Assembly: GCF_025966695.1 (NCBI RefSeq)
Contig: NZ_JAOEIY010000002.1
Span: 310,001-374,000 of the forward strand
DNA: 64,000 bases
Source: Stutzerimonas sp. S1
GTDB lineage: Bacteria; Pseudomonadota; Gammaproteobacteria; Pseudomonadales; Pseudomonadaceae
Reading direction: 5' to 3'
The position numbers and the translations under genes were made by a program. Shown piece after piece: positions 19,343 through 27,637 of the stretch. The notes below the pieces were generated by a model. It was not told the DNA's origin and searched no databases. It was given only the letters and a program-made list of their open reading frames with translations. Positions within the stretch are counted from its first letter, which is position 1. Each line of letters starts with the position of its first letter.

Positions 19343-19927
19343 ATGAGCGCGATCACCATTACCGAAGCTGCACACGATTATCTGGCCGACCTGCTCGAGA
19401 AGCAGAACACCACCGGCATCGGCATTCGCATCTTCATTACCCAGCCGGGCACCCCGTATGCTGAAACCTGTATCGCCTACTGCAAGCCGGGCGAGGAGAA
19501 GCCGGACGACATCGCGCTGGCGCTCAAGAGCTTCACGGCCTGGATCGATGGCACCAGCGAGCCTTTCCTCGAAGATGCGTTGGTTGACTACGCTACCGAT
19601 CGCATGGGCGGTCAGCTGACCATCAAGGCGCCGAACGCCAAGGTGCCGATGGTCAACGAGGACAGCCCGCTGAACGAGCGCATCAACTATTACCTGCAGA
19701 CCGAGATTAACCCGGGGTTGGCCAGCCACGGCGGCCAGGTGACGTTGATCGACGTGGTCGACGAGGGCATCGCGGTGCTGCAATTCGGCGGCGGTTGCCA
19801 GGGCTGTGGCCAGGCGGACGTCACGCTCAAGGAGGGCATCGAGAAGACGCTGCTGGCGCGGATTCCTGAGTTGAAGGGCGTTCGCGACGTCACCGACCAT
19901 ACCAACCGCGACAACGCCTACTACTGA
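19343..19927 (+). CDS. nfuA: Fe-S biogenesis protein NfuA
   Basis: A 194-residue iron-sulfur cluster carrier that delivers 4Fe-4S clusters to target enzymes. Residues 1-95 form the degenerate A-type domain, and residues 108-190 the Nfu domain with the cluster-binding Cys152-x-x-Cys155 in [11 protein letters not shown]. The length and domain order match NfuA of Pseudomonas and E. coli. GAGGAG lies 7 bp before the ATG. The gene is followed by a hairpin at 19938-19962 that lacks a T-run. Confidence 0.96.
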   Translation: MSAITITEAAHDYLADLLEKQNTTGIGIRIFITQPGTPYAETCIAYCKPGEEKPDDIALALKSFTAWIDGTSEPFLEDALVDYATDRMGGQLTIKAPNAKVPMVNEDSPLNERINYYLQTEINPGLASHGGQVTLIDVVDEGIAVLQFGGGCQGCGQADVTLKEGIEKTLLARIPELKGVRDVTDHTNRDNAYY

Positions 19928-20077
19928 GTTCAGCTCGCCGTGGTGCGGTTTTCGCGCCACGGCTGTCGTCCGAAAGAAGCCATTTCATCGACATATTGGC
20001 AAATGGCCACCACAGCGTGCTCGCACTGAGATAAGCTCCCGGTTTTCCCGACTGGTCGGTTTGGAGCGCACGCGCGC

Positions 20078-21061
20078 ATGTCCGCGATTTCCCTGTTGAT
20101 CTGCGACGATTCCAACCTGGCGCGCAAGCAGTTGCTGCGTGCGCTTCCGGCTGGCTGGCCCGTCGCTGTGACTCAGGTGGAAACCGGCGCCGAGGCACTG
20201 GAGCTGATCCGGGCAGGTGGCGTTGATCTGCTGGTGCTGGATCTGACCATGCCCGGAATGGATGGCTATCAGGTGCTGGCCGCCTTGCGTCGCGAACAGC
20301 TGCCGTGCAAAGCCATCGTGGTCTCGGCGGACGTTCAGGACGAAGCCGTACGGCGAGTGCTGGAGCTTGGTGCGCTGGCCTTCATCCGCAAACCTGCCGA
20401 TCCCGTGCACCTGTATCAGACGCTCGCCAGCCTCGGTCTGGTGAACGATCAGATCGCGTTGGTCACGCGCGGCAGCGGGGAAACCATCGGCTTTCGCGAT
20501 GCCTTTCGCGAGGTCGTCAACATTGCCATGGGGCGTGCCGCGGCCCTGTTGGCGCGGGTGCTGGGCGTATTCATTCAGCTGCCGATCCCCAACGTGAACA
20601 TTCTCGAAGTGGGCGAACTGCACATGGCGCTGGCCGATGCTGCCCGTGGCGACAAGCTCACGGCGGTCTGCCAGGGCTATATCGGCGGTGGCATAGCCGG
20701 CGAGGCGCTGCTGTTGTTTCATGACTCGGAAGTGAGCGAGATGGCGCGCTTGATGCGTCGGCAGGACTACCGAGAGATGGAAATGCTGCTGGACCTGTCG
20801 AGCCTGTTGATCAGCGCCTGCCTCAGCGGCATTGCCGACCAGATCGGCGTCACCTTTTCCCAGGGTCATCCACAGGTGCTCGGCCAGCATGCCTCGATCG
20901 ACGAGCTGATTCGCCTCAACCAGCCGCGCTGGAAGCGAACCCTGGCCGTGGAGATCAGCTACAGCCTGGAAGGTCACGACATCCATTTCGATCTGCTGCT
21001 GCTGTTTACCGAGGACTCGCTCGATCTGCTGTCCCGCAAACTTGCCTACCTGATGAACTGA
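20078..21061 (+). CDS. Response regulator with CheC-like phosphatase domain
   Basis: A 327-residue two-domain protein. Residues 1-120 are a receiver domain with Asp10/Asp11, phospho-acceptor Asp55 (LVLDLTMPGMDG) and the conserved lysine in FIRKPADP. Residues about 135-320 are CheC-like; the motif FREVVNIAMGRAAALLARVL carries the E-x-x-N helix used by CheC/CheX phosphatases to dephosphorylate CheY, and a second weaker copy is SLLISACLSGIADQIG. The protein may therefore control its own phosphorylation or that of a partner. It is followed after 2 bp by a diguanylate cyclase, so its likely job is to pass a signal to c-di-GMP synthesis. Confidence 0.82.
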   Translation: MSAISLLICDDSNLARKQLLRALPAGWPVAVTQVETGAEALELIRAGGVDLLVLDLTMPGMDGYQVLAALRREQLPCKAIVVSADVQDEAVRRVLELGALAFIRKPADPVHLYQTLASLGLVNDQIALVTRGSGETIGFRDAFREVVNIAMGRAAALLARVLGVFIQLPIPNVNILEVGELHMALADAARGDKLTAVCQGYIGGGIAGEALLLFHDSEVSEMARLMRRQDYREMEMLLDLSSLLISACLSGIADQIGVTFSQGHPQVLGQHASIDELIRLNQPRWKRTLAVEISYSLEGHDIHFDLLLLFTEDSLDLLSRKLAYLMN

Positions 21062-21063
21062 GC

Positions 21064-22035
21064 ATGTCCGACGCGAGCGAACTGAGCGAATTCCACTGGC
21101 TGCTGGCGATTGTCCAGAGTATCGACGTGGGCGTCGTCGTGCTGGATCGCGACTACTGCGTGGAGGTGTGGAATACCTTCATGGAAAACCGCTCCGGCGT
21201 GCTTCCCGAAACGGCGCGCCATCAGTCGTTCTTCGCGCTGTTCCCCGAACTCGACGAGGAGTGGTTCCGGCGCAAGGTAGAGAGCGTGACGACACTTGGC
21301 ACGCCGTCGTTCACCATCTGGGAGCAGCGACCGTATCTGTTGCGCTTCAAGAACTACCAGCCGATCACCGGGCTGGAAGATTTCATGTACCAGAACACCA
21401 CGCTGTTGCCGCTCAAGGGCACCGGCGGCGCGATCGAACAGGTTTGCCTGATCATCTACGACGTGACCGACGTTGCGGTTAACCGCCTGCAGTTGCAGGC
21501 AGCCAATCGTGAACTGCAGCGACTGTCGAGTACCGATCGCCTGACCGGCCTCTATAACCGTGGCCACTGGGAAGAGATTCTCCGCCAGGACTATGCGCGA
21601 CATCGGCGCTACGACAGCCAGGCCGCGCTGGTCATGTTTGACATCGACCATTTCAAGGCGATCAACGATACCTACGGCCATCAGGCGGGCGATGCCGTCA
21701 TCCAGCAGGTCGCCGAGCTTATCCGTGAAACCATGCGCGACTCCGATGTGCCGGGCCGCTACGGCGGCGAGGAATTCGTCGTGCTGTTGCCCGATACCGA
21801 CAAGCAGGGTGCGCTGATCTTTGCCGAACGTCTGCGCCGGATCGTCGAGGCGCAGGAAGTGATGTACGAAGGGCGGTCGATTCGTTTCACCATCAGCCTG
21901 GGTATCGCTGATCTGAGCCAGCCCAGTACAAGCCATGCGCAGCTCATCGAGTGGGCGGACAACGCGCTGTACGCATCGAAGTCCTCCGGACGCAATCGCG
22001 TCACGCTGCACAGTCCGCCGTTGTCGCGGCTCTAG
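21064..22035 (+). CDS. PAS-GGDEF diguanylate cyclase
   Basis: A 323-residue protein that makes cyclic di-GMP. An N-terminal PAS-like sensor (residues about 8-135, FHWLLAIVQSIDVGVVVLDRD) is joined by a short coil to the GGDEF domain (150-315). The active-site loop is GGEEF at 234-238 and an intact inhibitory site RDSD sits at 225-228, exactly five residues before it, so product inhibition is expected. There are no membrane segments. The start lies 2 bp after the stop of the CheC-like regulator, a clear two-gene operon. The 3' end overlaps the converging MFS gene by 4 bp. Confidence 0.9.
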   Translation: MSDASELSEFHWLLAIVQSIDVGVVVLDRDYCVEVWNTFMENRSGVLPETARHQSFFALFPELDEEWFRRKVESVTTLGTPSFTIWEQRPYLLRFKNYQPITGLEDFMYQNTTLLPLKGTGGAIEQVCLIIYDVTDVAVNRLQLQAANRELQRLSSTDRLTGLYNRGHWEEILRQDYARHRRYDSQAALVMFDIDHFKAINDTYGHQAGDAVIQQVAELIRETMRDSDVPGRYGGEEFVVLLPDTDKQGALIFAERLRRIVEAQEVMYEGRSIRFTISLGIADLSQPSTSHAQLIEWADNALYASKSSGRNRVTLHSPPLSRL

Positions 22036-23210
22036 GCCGCCGCCGCGGCAATACGCCGCCGACCGACGAGCAGCACGCCCACACTCACCAGTATCACCAG
22101 CAGCATGCCGGCGTTGACCGGCGCCCAGCCCAGCCCGCTGATCAGCGGGCCGCAGGCGAACGACATGACAGCCGCAGTGCTGCCATTGGCCAACTCCATC
22201 AGGCCCTGGGCGGCGGCGCGCTCCTGCGGACGGTGGCCGCTGCCGAGCAGGGTGGTGCCCGCGACCAGCATGAGGTTCCAGCCGATACCCAGCAGGCACG
22301 AGCTCATCAGGAAGAAGCGCAACGTCTCGCCGGTCATGGCGATGATGGCGCTGACACCCAGGATCGTCGCGCCCGCCAGCGCCACGCGTGTGCTGCCGAA
22401 CCGATCCACCAGCGGTCCGGCAACGAACGCCGGCAGAAACATCCCCAGCAGGTGCCACTGGATCACCGTCGCGCTGTCATCCAGGCTGAGTCCGCAGAAG
22501 CTCATCGCCAACGGTGCCGCGTTCATCACTAGGATCATCAGGCCGTGACCCACGGCTGTGGTGATGATTGCGGTGCGGACCACAGGCCGCGTCAGCAGGC
22601 TGCGGACACTGATTCGCAGCGCCGTCGTAGCCATCGGTACGCTACGCTCGGGCGGTAGTGTGGCGACCACCAGCAGTCCGGCCGCTGCAACTGCTGCCAT
22701 CAGCAGGTACGCGCCGACGATGGGCACTGCCAGCGCATCGCGAGCCAGGCCGCTCAGGCCGGGAGCCAGCAACGCCGCGCAGACGCCGCCGCCGATCACG
22801 CAGGCAGTCGCCCGGCCTTTCTCGTGTTCGCCAACCGCCTCGATGGCGGCGAACCGGTAGAACATCGCCGATGCCTGGTAAATACCCAGCGGCAACGCCC
22901 CCAGACACAGCAGAAGGAAGCTGCCTTGCCATACGCCCGTGCCACTCAGGAGGCCGCCGAGCACGCCGGCCAATGCCCCGAGCACGAAGCCGTGGCGCCG
23001 GCCGTGCAGCTGCATCCGTTGTGACAGGGGCTGCACAGCGAGCAGGTTGCCGAGTACCAGCAGCGTCAGGGGCAGCGTAGCCAGCCCGTTGCTCGGCGCC
23101 AGCTGCAAGCCGATCAGGGCCGTCAGGGCGATGCCGATCATGGAACAGGTCCAGAACAGCGCCTGGGCAAGGAAGAGGCGGAAGATCGAGGGGTTGCGAA
23201 ATAGCAGCAT
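22032..23210 (-). CDS. MFS transporter, substrate unknown
   Basis: A 392-residue 12-helix permease starting MLLFRNPSIFRLFLAQALFW. The inter-helix loop LVDRFGSTRVALAGA in the second half is a motif-A relative. It is closest in general character to small MFS exporters; the substrate cannot be assigned. The ATG has AAGGAG about 8 bp upstream. It lies 118 bp downstream of the GlxA-family regulator on the same strand, which may control it. Confidence 0.82.
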   Translation of the reverse strand: MLLFRNPSIFRLFLAQALFWTCSMIGIALTALIGLQLAPSNGLATLPLTLLVLGNLLAVQPLSQRMQLHGRRHGFVLGALAGVLGGLLSGTGVWQGSFLLLCLGALPLGIYQASAMFYRFAAIEAVGEHEKGRATACVIGGGVCAALLAPGLSGLARDALAVPIVGAYLLMAAVAAAGLLVVATLPPERSVPMATTALRISVRSLLTRPVVRTAIITTAVGHGLMILVMNAAPLAMSFCGLSLDDSATVIQWHLLGMFLPAFVAGPLVDRFGSTRVALAGATILGVSAIIAMTGETLRFFLMSSCLLGIGWNLMLVAGTTLLGSGHRPQERAAAQGLMELANGSTAAVMSFACGPLISGLGWAPVNAGMLLVILVSVGVLLVGRRRIAAAAA

Positions 23211-23328
23211 GGCAAGGCTCCTTCTTTGATGGCTAACGTCCGGGCGAGCGCAGCCGCACGGACCAGGCGGATGGATGCGTCCGTGGTGTTCTGTGGTGGT
23301 GGCGGATGCAGCGCCAGGTTTGGTGCGA

Positions 23329-24321
23329 TCAGGCGAAGCGCGCGGCGTATTCCTGCGGACTGACCGCCAGGTGTTTCTGGAATGTTCGGCGCATGTTTTC
23401 CGGATGCCCGTAGCCCGTGAGGCGGGCTACGGTGGTGATCGACGCCTGGCCGTCCAGCAACAGGCTGCGAGCGGTTTCCAGCCGTACCTGTTCGATGTAG
23501 CGTCCCGGGCCGACGCCGAGCTCGTGATTGAACAGCCGGCACAGAGTCCGGGGCGAGACGTGCGCTTGTCGTGCCAGCGCCTCAATGGAGAGATCTTCGC
23601 CCAGATGTGCGGGAATCCACTCCAGCAACACAGCCAGGCGCGAAAGCACGTTTCCGTGAGCCGGCAGCAGGGTGCTGAACTGTGCCTGGCCACCCGGGCG
23701 GCGCAGGAACATCACCAGCCGTCGTGCGACGGCCAGTGCCATGGGTCTGCCAAGGTCAGCTTCCACCAGGGCCAGGGCGAGATCGATACCGGCGGTCACG
23801 CCTGCCGAGGTGAACAGGTGGGCGGTTGCGCGATCGTGCGGATCGTAGGTATGCAGGCGATCAGCTTCTACCCGGATTGCCGGGTGTTCGCGCTGTAGCC
23901 TTTCGACATCGGCCCAGTGCGTGGTCGCCGTGTGTTGGTCCAGCAGGCCGGTGGCAGCCAGCAGCAAGGCTCCCGAGCACACCGATCCGAGCCGGCGAAC
24001 TTCCGGCTCGGCACCTCTGAGCCAATCGAGCAGGGGCCGATTGGCGCACCGCGCATCGACGCCGGCGCCGCCGGGCACCAGCAGGGTGTCGAGCGTACGG
24101 GGATCGGTGTCATCCCAGCGGGCATCGACGCATAGACGGATGCCACAGGAGGTCGCCACCGGAGCGACCGCGTCACCGAGCAGGAGAAGCCCATAGTAGG
24201 GCGGCAGCCCGTGACGGGCGCGCTCCACGTTGGCGGAGGCGAACACCTGCATGGGCCCGGTGACATCCAGGCTCATCACGTCGGGGAAAACCAGCGTGGC
24301 AATGGTCCGTCGAGCTGACAT
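23329..24321 (-). CDS. GlxA-family AraC-type transcriptional regulator
   Basis: A 330-residue regulator with an N-terminal DJ-1/PfpI-like domain (residues about 5-175; nucleophile-elbow cysteine in GSVCSGALLLA) and a C-terminal AraC double helix-turn-helix (about 225-325) with LSIEALARQAHVSPRTLCRLF and ITTVARLTGYGHPENMRRTF, the two recognition units. The family regulates amine or arginine metabolism genes in other pseudomonads; ligand unknown here. The ATG at 24321 is preferred because MSARRTIATLVFPDV begins the domain cleanly and has AGGTG 6 bp upstream; the frame is open 19 codons further. Confidence 0.88.
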   Translation of the reverse strand: MSARRTIATLVFPDVMSLDVTGPMQVFASANVERARHGLPPYYGLLLLGDAVAPVATSCGIRLCVDARWDDTDPRTLDTLLVPGGAGVDARCANRPLLDWLRGAEPEVRRLGSVCSGALLLAATGLLDQHTATTHWADVERLQREHPAIRVEADRLHTYDPHDRATAHLFTSAGVTAGIDLALALVEADLGRPMALAVARRLVMFLRRPGGQAQFSTLLPAHGNVLSRLAVLLEWIPAHLGEDLSIEALARQAHVSPRTLCRLFNHELGVGPGRYIEQVRLETARSLLLDGQASITTVARLTGYGHPENMRRTFQKHLAVSPQEYAARFA

Positions 24322-24396
24322 GGCGCACCTCGCGAGAAGAGATGTGCGCAGTGTGGCCGCCGATTGCTTTGGCGACAATGTCAGTCACCACACAGA

Positions 24397-25524
24397 TCAT
24401 GCCAGTGGCGAGTCTGTCGAGCGGCTGCGGAGGAATGTCAGCAAAGCCACCTCTTCACGGCTCAGCCATTTACGCCGCCGCGCCGCCTTGAGCCCGGTGA
24501 GCTCGCCATCGCTGAAGGCCTGCAGGATCGCCGGGTGGACATAACATTGGCGGCACACCGCCGGTGTATTGCCCAGCTGGCGAGCAACCTGCTTAACCGT
24601 CTCCAGCAGATGCTGGCGTGCCTGGGCCTGGGTGTTCCACTTCAACGCCCGCAGGCGCTCCAACGCGAGCGCGCTGCCTGCCCAGGTGCGATAGTCTTTG
24701 GCGGTGAAGTCGCGACCGGTGAGGTCACGCAGATACTGGTTGACGTCTCCCGAGCTGACGGCATGCCGCTGGCCGTCGTCGTCCAGATATTGAAACAGTT
24801 GCTGGCCAGGCAGCTCCAGGCATCTGCGCATCAGCCGCGCCAGCCTCCGGTCGCGCAGCGTTACCCGGTGTTCCACACCGCTCTTTCCACGAAAGTGGAA
24901 GCGAATTGACGTTCCGCATACATCCACGTGCCGTGTGCGCAGCGTGGTCAGTCCGTAGGACCGGTTGTCGCGAGCGTAGCGCGAGTTGCCGATGCGGATC
25001 AGCGTGGATTCGAGCAACGTCACCACTAGCGCCATCACCTTTTCTCGTGGCAGACCCTCGCGCGCCAGATCGAGCTGCAGTCGAGCGCGCAGTTTCGGCA
25101 AGATCTCACCGAACTCAAGCATGCGTTCGTACTTGTTGCTGTCGCGTATTTCGCGCCAACGCGCGTGGTAGCGATACTGCTTGCGACCGCGGGCGTCACG
25201 GCCGGTGGCCTGAAGGTGGCCCCGCGGGTCCGGGCAGATCCAGACGTCGCGGTATGCAGGGGGAATGGCGAGCTGGTTGATACGACGGATCTGTATCTCG
25301 TCGGTGATGCGCTCACCCTGCGGCGTGTAATAGGCGAACTTGCCACGCTGCCGTTTGCGCCGGATCCCTGGTTGGCTGTCGTCGACGTAACGCAGGTCCG
25401 GGGGGAGGGCGGGGCACAGCGACGTTCCGCTGTCGCCGGTTTCGTCGCTGGGTACCGGGCGTATACCCTGCGCCAGGGGCGGAAGTGCAGAGCGGTCGGA
25501 ATCGATTCGCATAGAACGCCCCAC
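24397..25524 (-). CDS. DNA topoisomerase IB
   Basis: A 375-residue eukaryotic/poxvirus-type topoisomerase that relaxes supercoils by nicking one strand. Visible family elements are the N-terminal fold with QIRRINQLAIPPAYRDVWICPDPRGHLQATG (read in two parts), the catalytic Arg in TLLRIGNSRYARDN-like LIRIGNSRYARDNRSYGLTTL, LTGRDFTAKDYRTWAGS, and the nucleophile Tyr328 in CRQCYVHPAIL. Bacterial members are scattered accessory genes, common in pseudomonads. The first ATG is used; an ATG at codon 5 is an alternative. Confidence 0.9.
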   Translation of the reverse strand: MGRSMRIDSDRSALPPLAQGIRPVPSDETGDSGTSLCPALPPDLRYVDDSQPGIRRKRQRGKFAYYTPQGERITDEIQIRRINQLAIPPAYRDVWICPDPRGHLQATGRDARGRKQYRYHARWREIRDSNKYERMLEFGEILPKLRARLQLDLAREGLPREKVMALVVTLLESTLIRIGNSRYARDNRSYGLTTLRTRHVDVCGTSIRFHFRGKSGVEHRVTLRDRRLARLMRRCLELPGQQLFQYLDDDGQRHAVSSGDVNQYLRDLTGRDFTAKDYRTWAGSALALERLRALKWNTQAQARQHLLETVKQVARQLGNTPAVCRQCYVHPAILQAFSDGELTGLKAARRRKWLSREEVALLTFLRSRSTDSPLA

Positions 25525-25557
25525 GCTTACCGGACGGTTTGGCTCAAGCCTGCGCGG

Positions 25558-25722
25558 TCAGGCGTCGCGCTCGGAGCTGTTGCGCATCAGCAGCCGGATG
25601 GCGGCGACCAGCTCGTCTATGGCTTCCCGATAGAGGGCCGGCTTGCCCTCGGTTTCGGCTTGGTCGGCATGCTTGCGTGCAGTATCGAGGTGGTCGTTGA
25701 TCGCGGAGTAATCGCCTAGCAT
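25558..25722 (-). CDS. Small conserved hypothetical protein (54 residues)
   Basis: Starting at MLGDYSAINDHLDTARKHAD, the product is a 54-residue, mostly helical, charged protein ending RLLMRNSSERDA. GAGGAG lies 7 bp before this ATG, which decides the start over an in-frame ATG 21 codons upstream. The gene stops 33 bp before the topoisomerase start on the same strand and may be co-transcribed with it. Family not recognised. Confidence 0.65.
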   Translation of the reverse strand: MLGDYSAINDHLDTARKHADQAETEGKPALYREAIDELVAAIRLLMRNSSERDA

Positions 25723-25822
25723 TGGTCTGCTCCTCGTTTTGCTCGGAAAGAAAGGGGGGCGCCAACGTGCGCCCGGTCCCTTCAACTGACCCTGGCTTGT
25801 CGATGTGGTTCGCGCTGCAGTA

Positions 25823-26515
25823 TCAGCGCAAGCGCGAAGTAGTCAGCGCCTTGCACCAACCCAAGTTGCCGCAGCGTGGACAGGGCGTTTTCTGTTGGCT
25901 TTCCAACGCCTGCGGGAAGCCGCAGCGGCTGCAGGCGTACATGTCGCTGGCCGGGGCCTGGCGGAACTCCGGCCGGTACTCCGGCGGGAGCACCGGTAGC
26001 CCAGGCCGTACTTCCGCCGTGTCGTGGAAATACAGGCTTACTTCGCCATCGGTTTCGAGGATGCCGAGCCTGACCTGGCCAAGATGCTCCACGCCTTGCT
26101 GGCGCAGCTCCATGAAAAATTCGTCGGCGGAGATGTCGTGGCTGTCGAGGCTGTGCAGGTCATAGATACCGTCACGGATGATGGTGACCGGCTTTCCTTC
26201 CAGCCAGGCGCCAAAGCGCGGGTTGCGAGTCATCAACAGCACGGTGAGGCGATACAACCCCAGCAGGGTGGCGAACACCGCGGCGACGGGCAATAAGGGG
26301 ACGTCTTCATAAAACGACACATCGCCCGCCGCGGAACCGAGGGTCAGGATGATGACGAGTTCAAACACCGACAGCTGGCGAATGCCGCGGCGCCCGCTGA
26401 CCTTGAGGAATGCGAAGACGGCAACGAACGCAAACAGCGCACGCATCGCCGCCTCCAAGAGGAACAGCAGCGGAAACTGGTCGAGGAGGATGCGCTGCCA
26501 GTCGAAGGGCGTCAT
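25823..26515 (-). CDS. DUF421 (YetF-like) membrane protein with C-terminal zinc ribbon
   Basis: A 230-residue protein. Three membrane helices lie in residues 15-100 (LEAAMRALFAFVAVFAFL, ELVIILTLGSAAGDVSF, LLPVAAVFATLLGLYRLTVLL), then the cytoplasmic DUF421 domain with the hallmark GIYDLHSLDSHDISADEFFM. The last 40 residues are an addition: CSRCG and CPRCG, 19 residues apart from first to first, make a rubredoxin/zinc-ribbon-like knuckle pair. Function of DUF421 proteins is unknown, with links to spore and envelope stress in Bacillus. Confidence 0.85.
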   Translation of the reverse strand: MTPFDWQRILLDQFPLLFLLEAAMRALFAFVAVFAFLKVSGRRGIRQLSVFELVIILTLGSAAGDVSFYEDVPLLPVAAVFATLLGLYRLTVLLMTRNPRFGAWLEGKPVTIIRDGIYDLHSLDSHDISADEFFMELRQQGVEHLGQVRLGILETDGEVSLYFHDTAEVRPGLPVLPPEYRPEFRQAPASDMYACSRCGFPQALESQQKTPCPRCGNLGWCKALTTSRLR

Positions 26516-26559
26516 CGGAATTTGTCCTCGTTCTTGCGCCGTTCTACAGGCGCTGGCGC

Positions 26560-26847
26560 CTAGCGGTTTTCAGCAGCCGCGACGTGATAGACGAGCTTCA
26601 CTCCATCTCCGCTGCCGTCACCGACTACGGAGCCAACCACCGGCGTGTGAGTGATGTCGCGGCCAGGGTAGGCCTCGCGCAGGTGCTGCAGCGCGACCTC
26701 GCAGATATGGTTGATAAGTCCGGTGGACTGGGTGTCGCGGGCAATGACGAAATGCAAAGTTATCTCGTGACCTTCGGGGCCCTGCGGTAGGTCGGCCAAG
26801 CCGCTGCTATGCCATTGGTCGTTGACGTAGGCTTGCGCACCTTTCAT
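26560..26847 (-). CDS. Hypothetical protein, 95 residues
   Basis: Begins MKGAQAYVNDQWHSSGLADL, with AGGAG 6 bp before the ATG; an in-frame extension of 40 codons upstream lacks a ribosome site. The protein is soluble, with EGHEITLHFVIARDTQSTG and VVGSVVGDGSGDGVKLVYHVA. No family recognised. It sits 44 bp from the DUF421 gene on the same strand. Confidence 0.6.
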   Translation of the reverse strand: MKGAQAYVNDQWHSSGLADLPQGPEGHEITLHFVIARDTQSTGLINHICEVALQHLREAYPGRDITHTPVVGSVVGDGSGDGVKLVYHVAAAENR

Positions 26848-26965
26848 GAGATTCTCCTGTTCCGGTGATGTAAGTACTGACCGTGAAACAGGCGAATCGG
26901 TCATTCGCGTGCTGGAAGTGCAGTCACGGCGTGCCCTGAGCCGAAGAGTGGGGGAGCAGAAATGC

Positions 26966-26995
26966 AAAAGGCCCGGAGCAGAGCTGCCGGGCCTT
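26966..26995 (-). terminator. Rho-independent terminator of the 89-residue gene
   Basis: Nine-bp perfect stem AAGGCCCGG / CCGGGCCTT with a 10-bp loop (stem arms 26968-26976 and 26987-26995). On the minus strand the stem is followed by TTTTGC. It lies just after the stop of the gene at 27015-27284. Confidence 0.75.
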
Positions 26996-27014
26996 CTGGA
27001 GACACGCGCCGGAT

Positions 27015-27284
27015 TTATTCAGGCATGTGCCAAGGAGAGAAGTGGATACCGTCGCGGGTCATCTGCTCGCGGGTCTGCTCCAGCGCCTCGCCCAGTTTGA
27101 CCGGATCGGTAAAGACGCTGCTGGACATCTTGCAGCGGCCCAGCGGGCGGGCCTGAGTGCGGTCGACAACGGTGATGCTGACTTCGCCGTTACCTTCCGG
27201 CAGGGTCCAGGCTACGCACTGGAATGGTTTGAAAGCGCGATCGGTGATCAGGAGGGCGTCGTTAATGCGGAGCGGTGCGTTCAT
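27015..27284 (-). CDS. Hypothetical protein, 89 residues
   Basis: Starting at MNAPLRINDALLITDRAFKP, this is a small soluble protein with QCVAWTLPEGNGEVSITVVDRT and a C-terminus IHFSPWHMPE. The start at 27284 is used because a 43-codon in-frame extension upstream has low coding character; the ribosome site is weak (AGAGACATGCCC). The gene ends 20 bp before a rho-independent terminator. Family not recognised. Confidence 0.6.
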   Translation of the reverse strand: MNAPLRINDALLITDRAFKPFQCVAWTLPEGNGEVSITVVDRTQARPLGRCKMSSSVFTDPVKLGEALEQTREQMTRDGIHFSPWHMPE

Positions 27285-27592
27285 TGGGCATGTCTCTCTG
27301 TGCGATTGAATGGGCCGCCGCCAGGAGCCTGGCGTGGGCCGTACATTCCATTGATGTACGCAGAGGACTTGCGAGTCACACTCGAAATTCTGAATTCGTG
27401 ACTTTTTTTGCAATTAGCCAAAAGTATAACGATTGGCGCTGTGAGGTCAGGAGTCGATCTTGTTCGTTAAGTAGATGATTTAATTGATTTTATGCACCCG
27501 AAAAGGTTGTTCGAGCGCCAATGGCTGGTTGTTGAGACTGCGGCAACTTGCCGCTCGAGAAAAACACCTGGCATCACGCTGATCGGTGACCT
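27285..27592. other. Non-coding gap between the 89-residue gene and the chemoreceptor
   Basis: No convincing gene. The central part (27395-27500) is strikingly A/T-rich for this genome (for example GACTTTTTTTGCAATTAG and GATGATTTAATTGATTTTATG), which would suit a promoter for the minus-strand 89-residue gene. No clear -35/-10 pair could be fixed. Confidence 0.4.
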
Positions 27593-27632
27593 CGCATCGG
27601 ACGCCCCGGCAGTAGCCGGGACGTCCGATGCG
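27593..27632 (-). terminator. Long hairpin after the chemoreceptor gene
   Basis: Two 18-nt arms (27593-27610 and 27615-27632) pair with a single mismatch around the loop AGTA; the stop codon of the receptor gene is 6 bp away. There is no T-run on either side, so it may be a 3'-end stabilising structure or a factor-assisted terminator. Confidence 0.5.
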
Positions 27633-27637
27633 GCGGC

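Noticed and set aside
19938-19962. Terminator after nfuA
   Set aside because: CCGTGGTGCG / CGCGCCACGG can fold, but there is no T-run and one pair is a wobble; not strong enough to call as a terminator.
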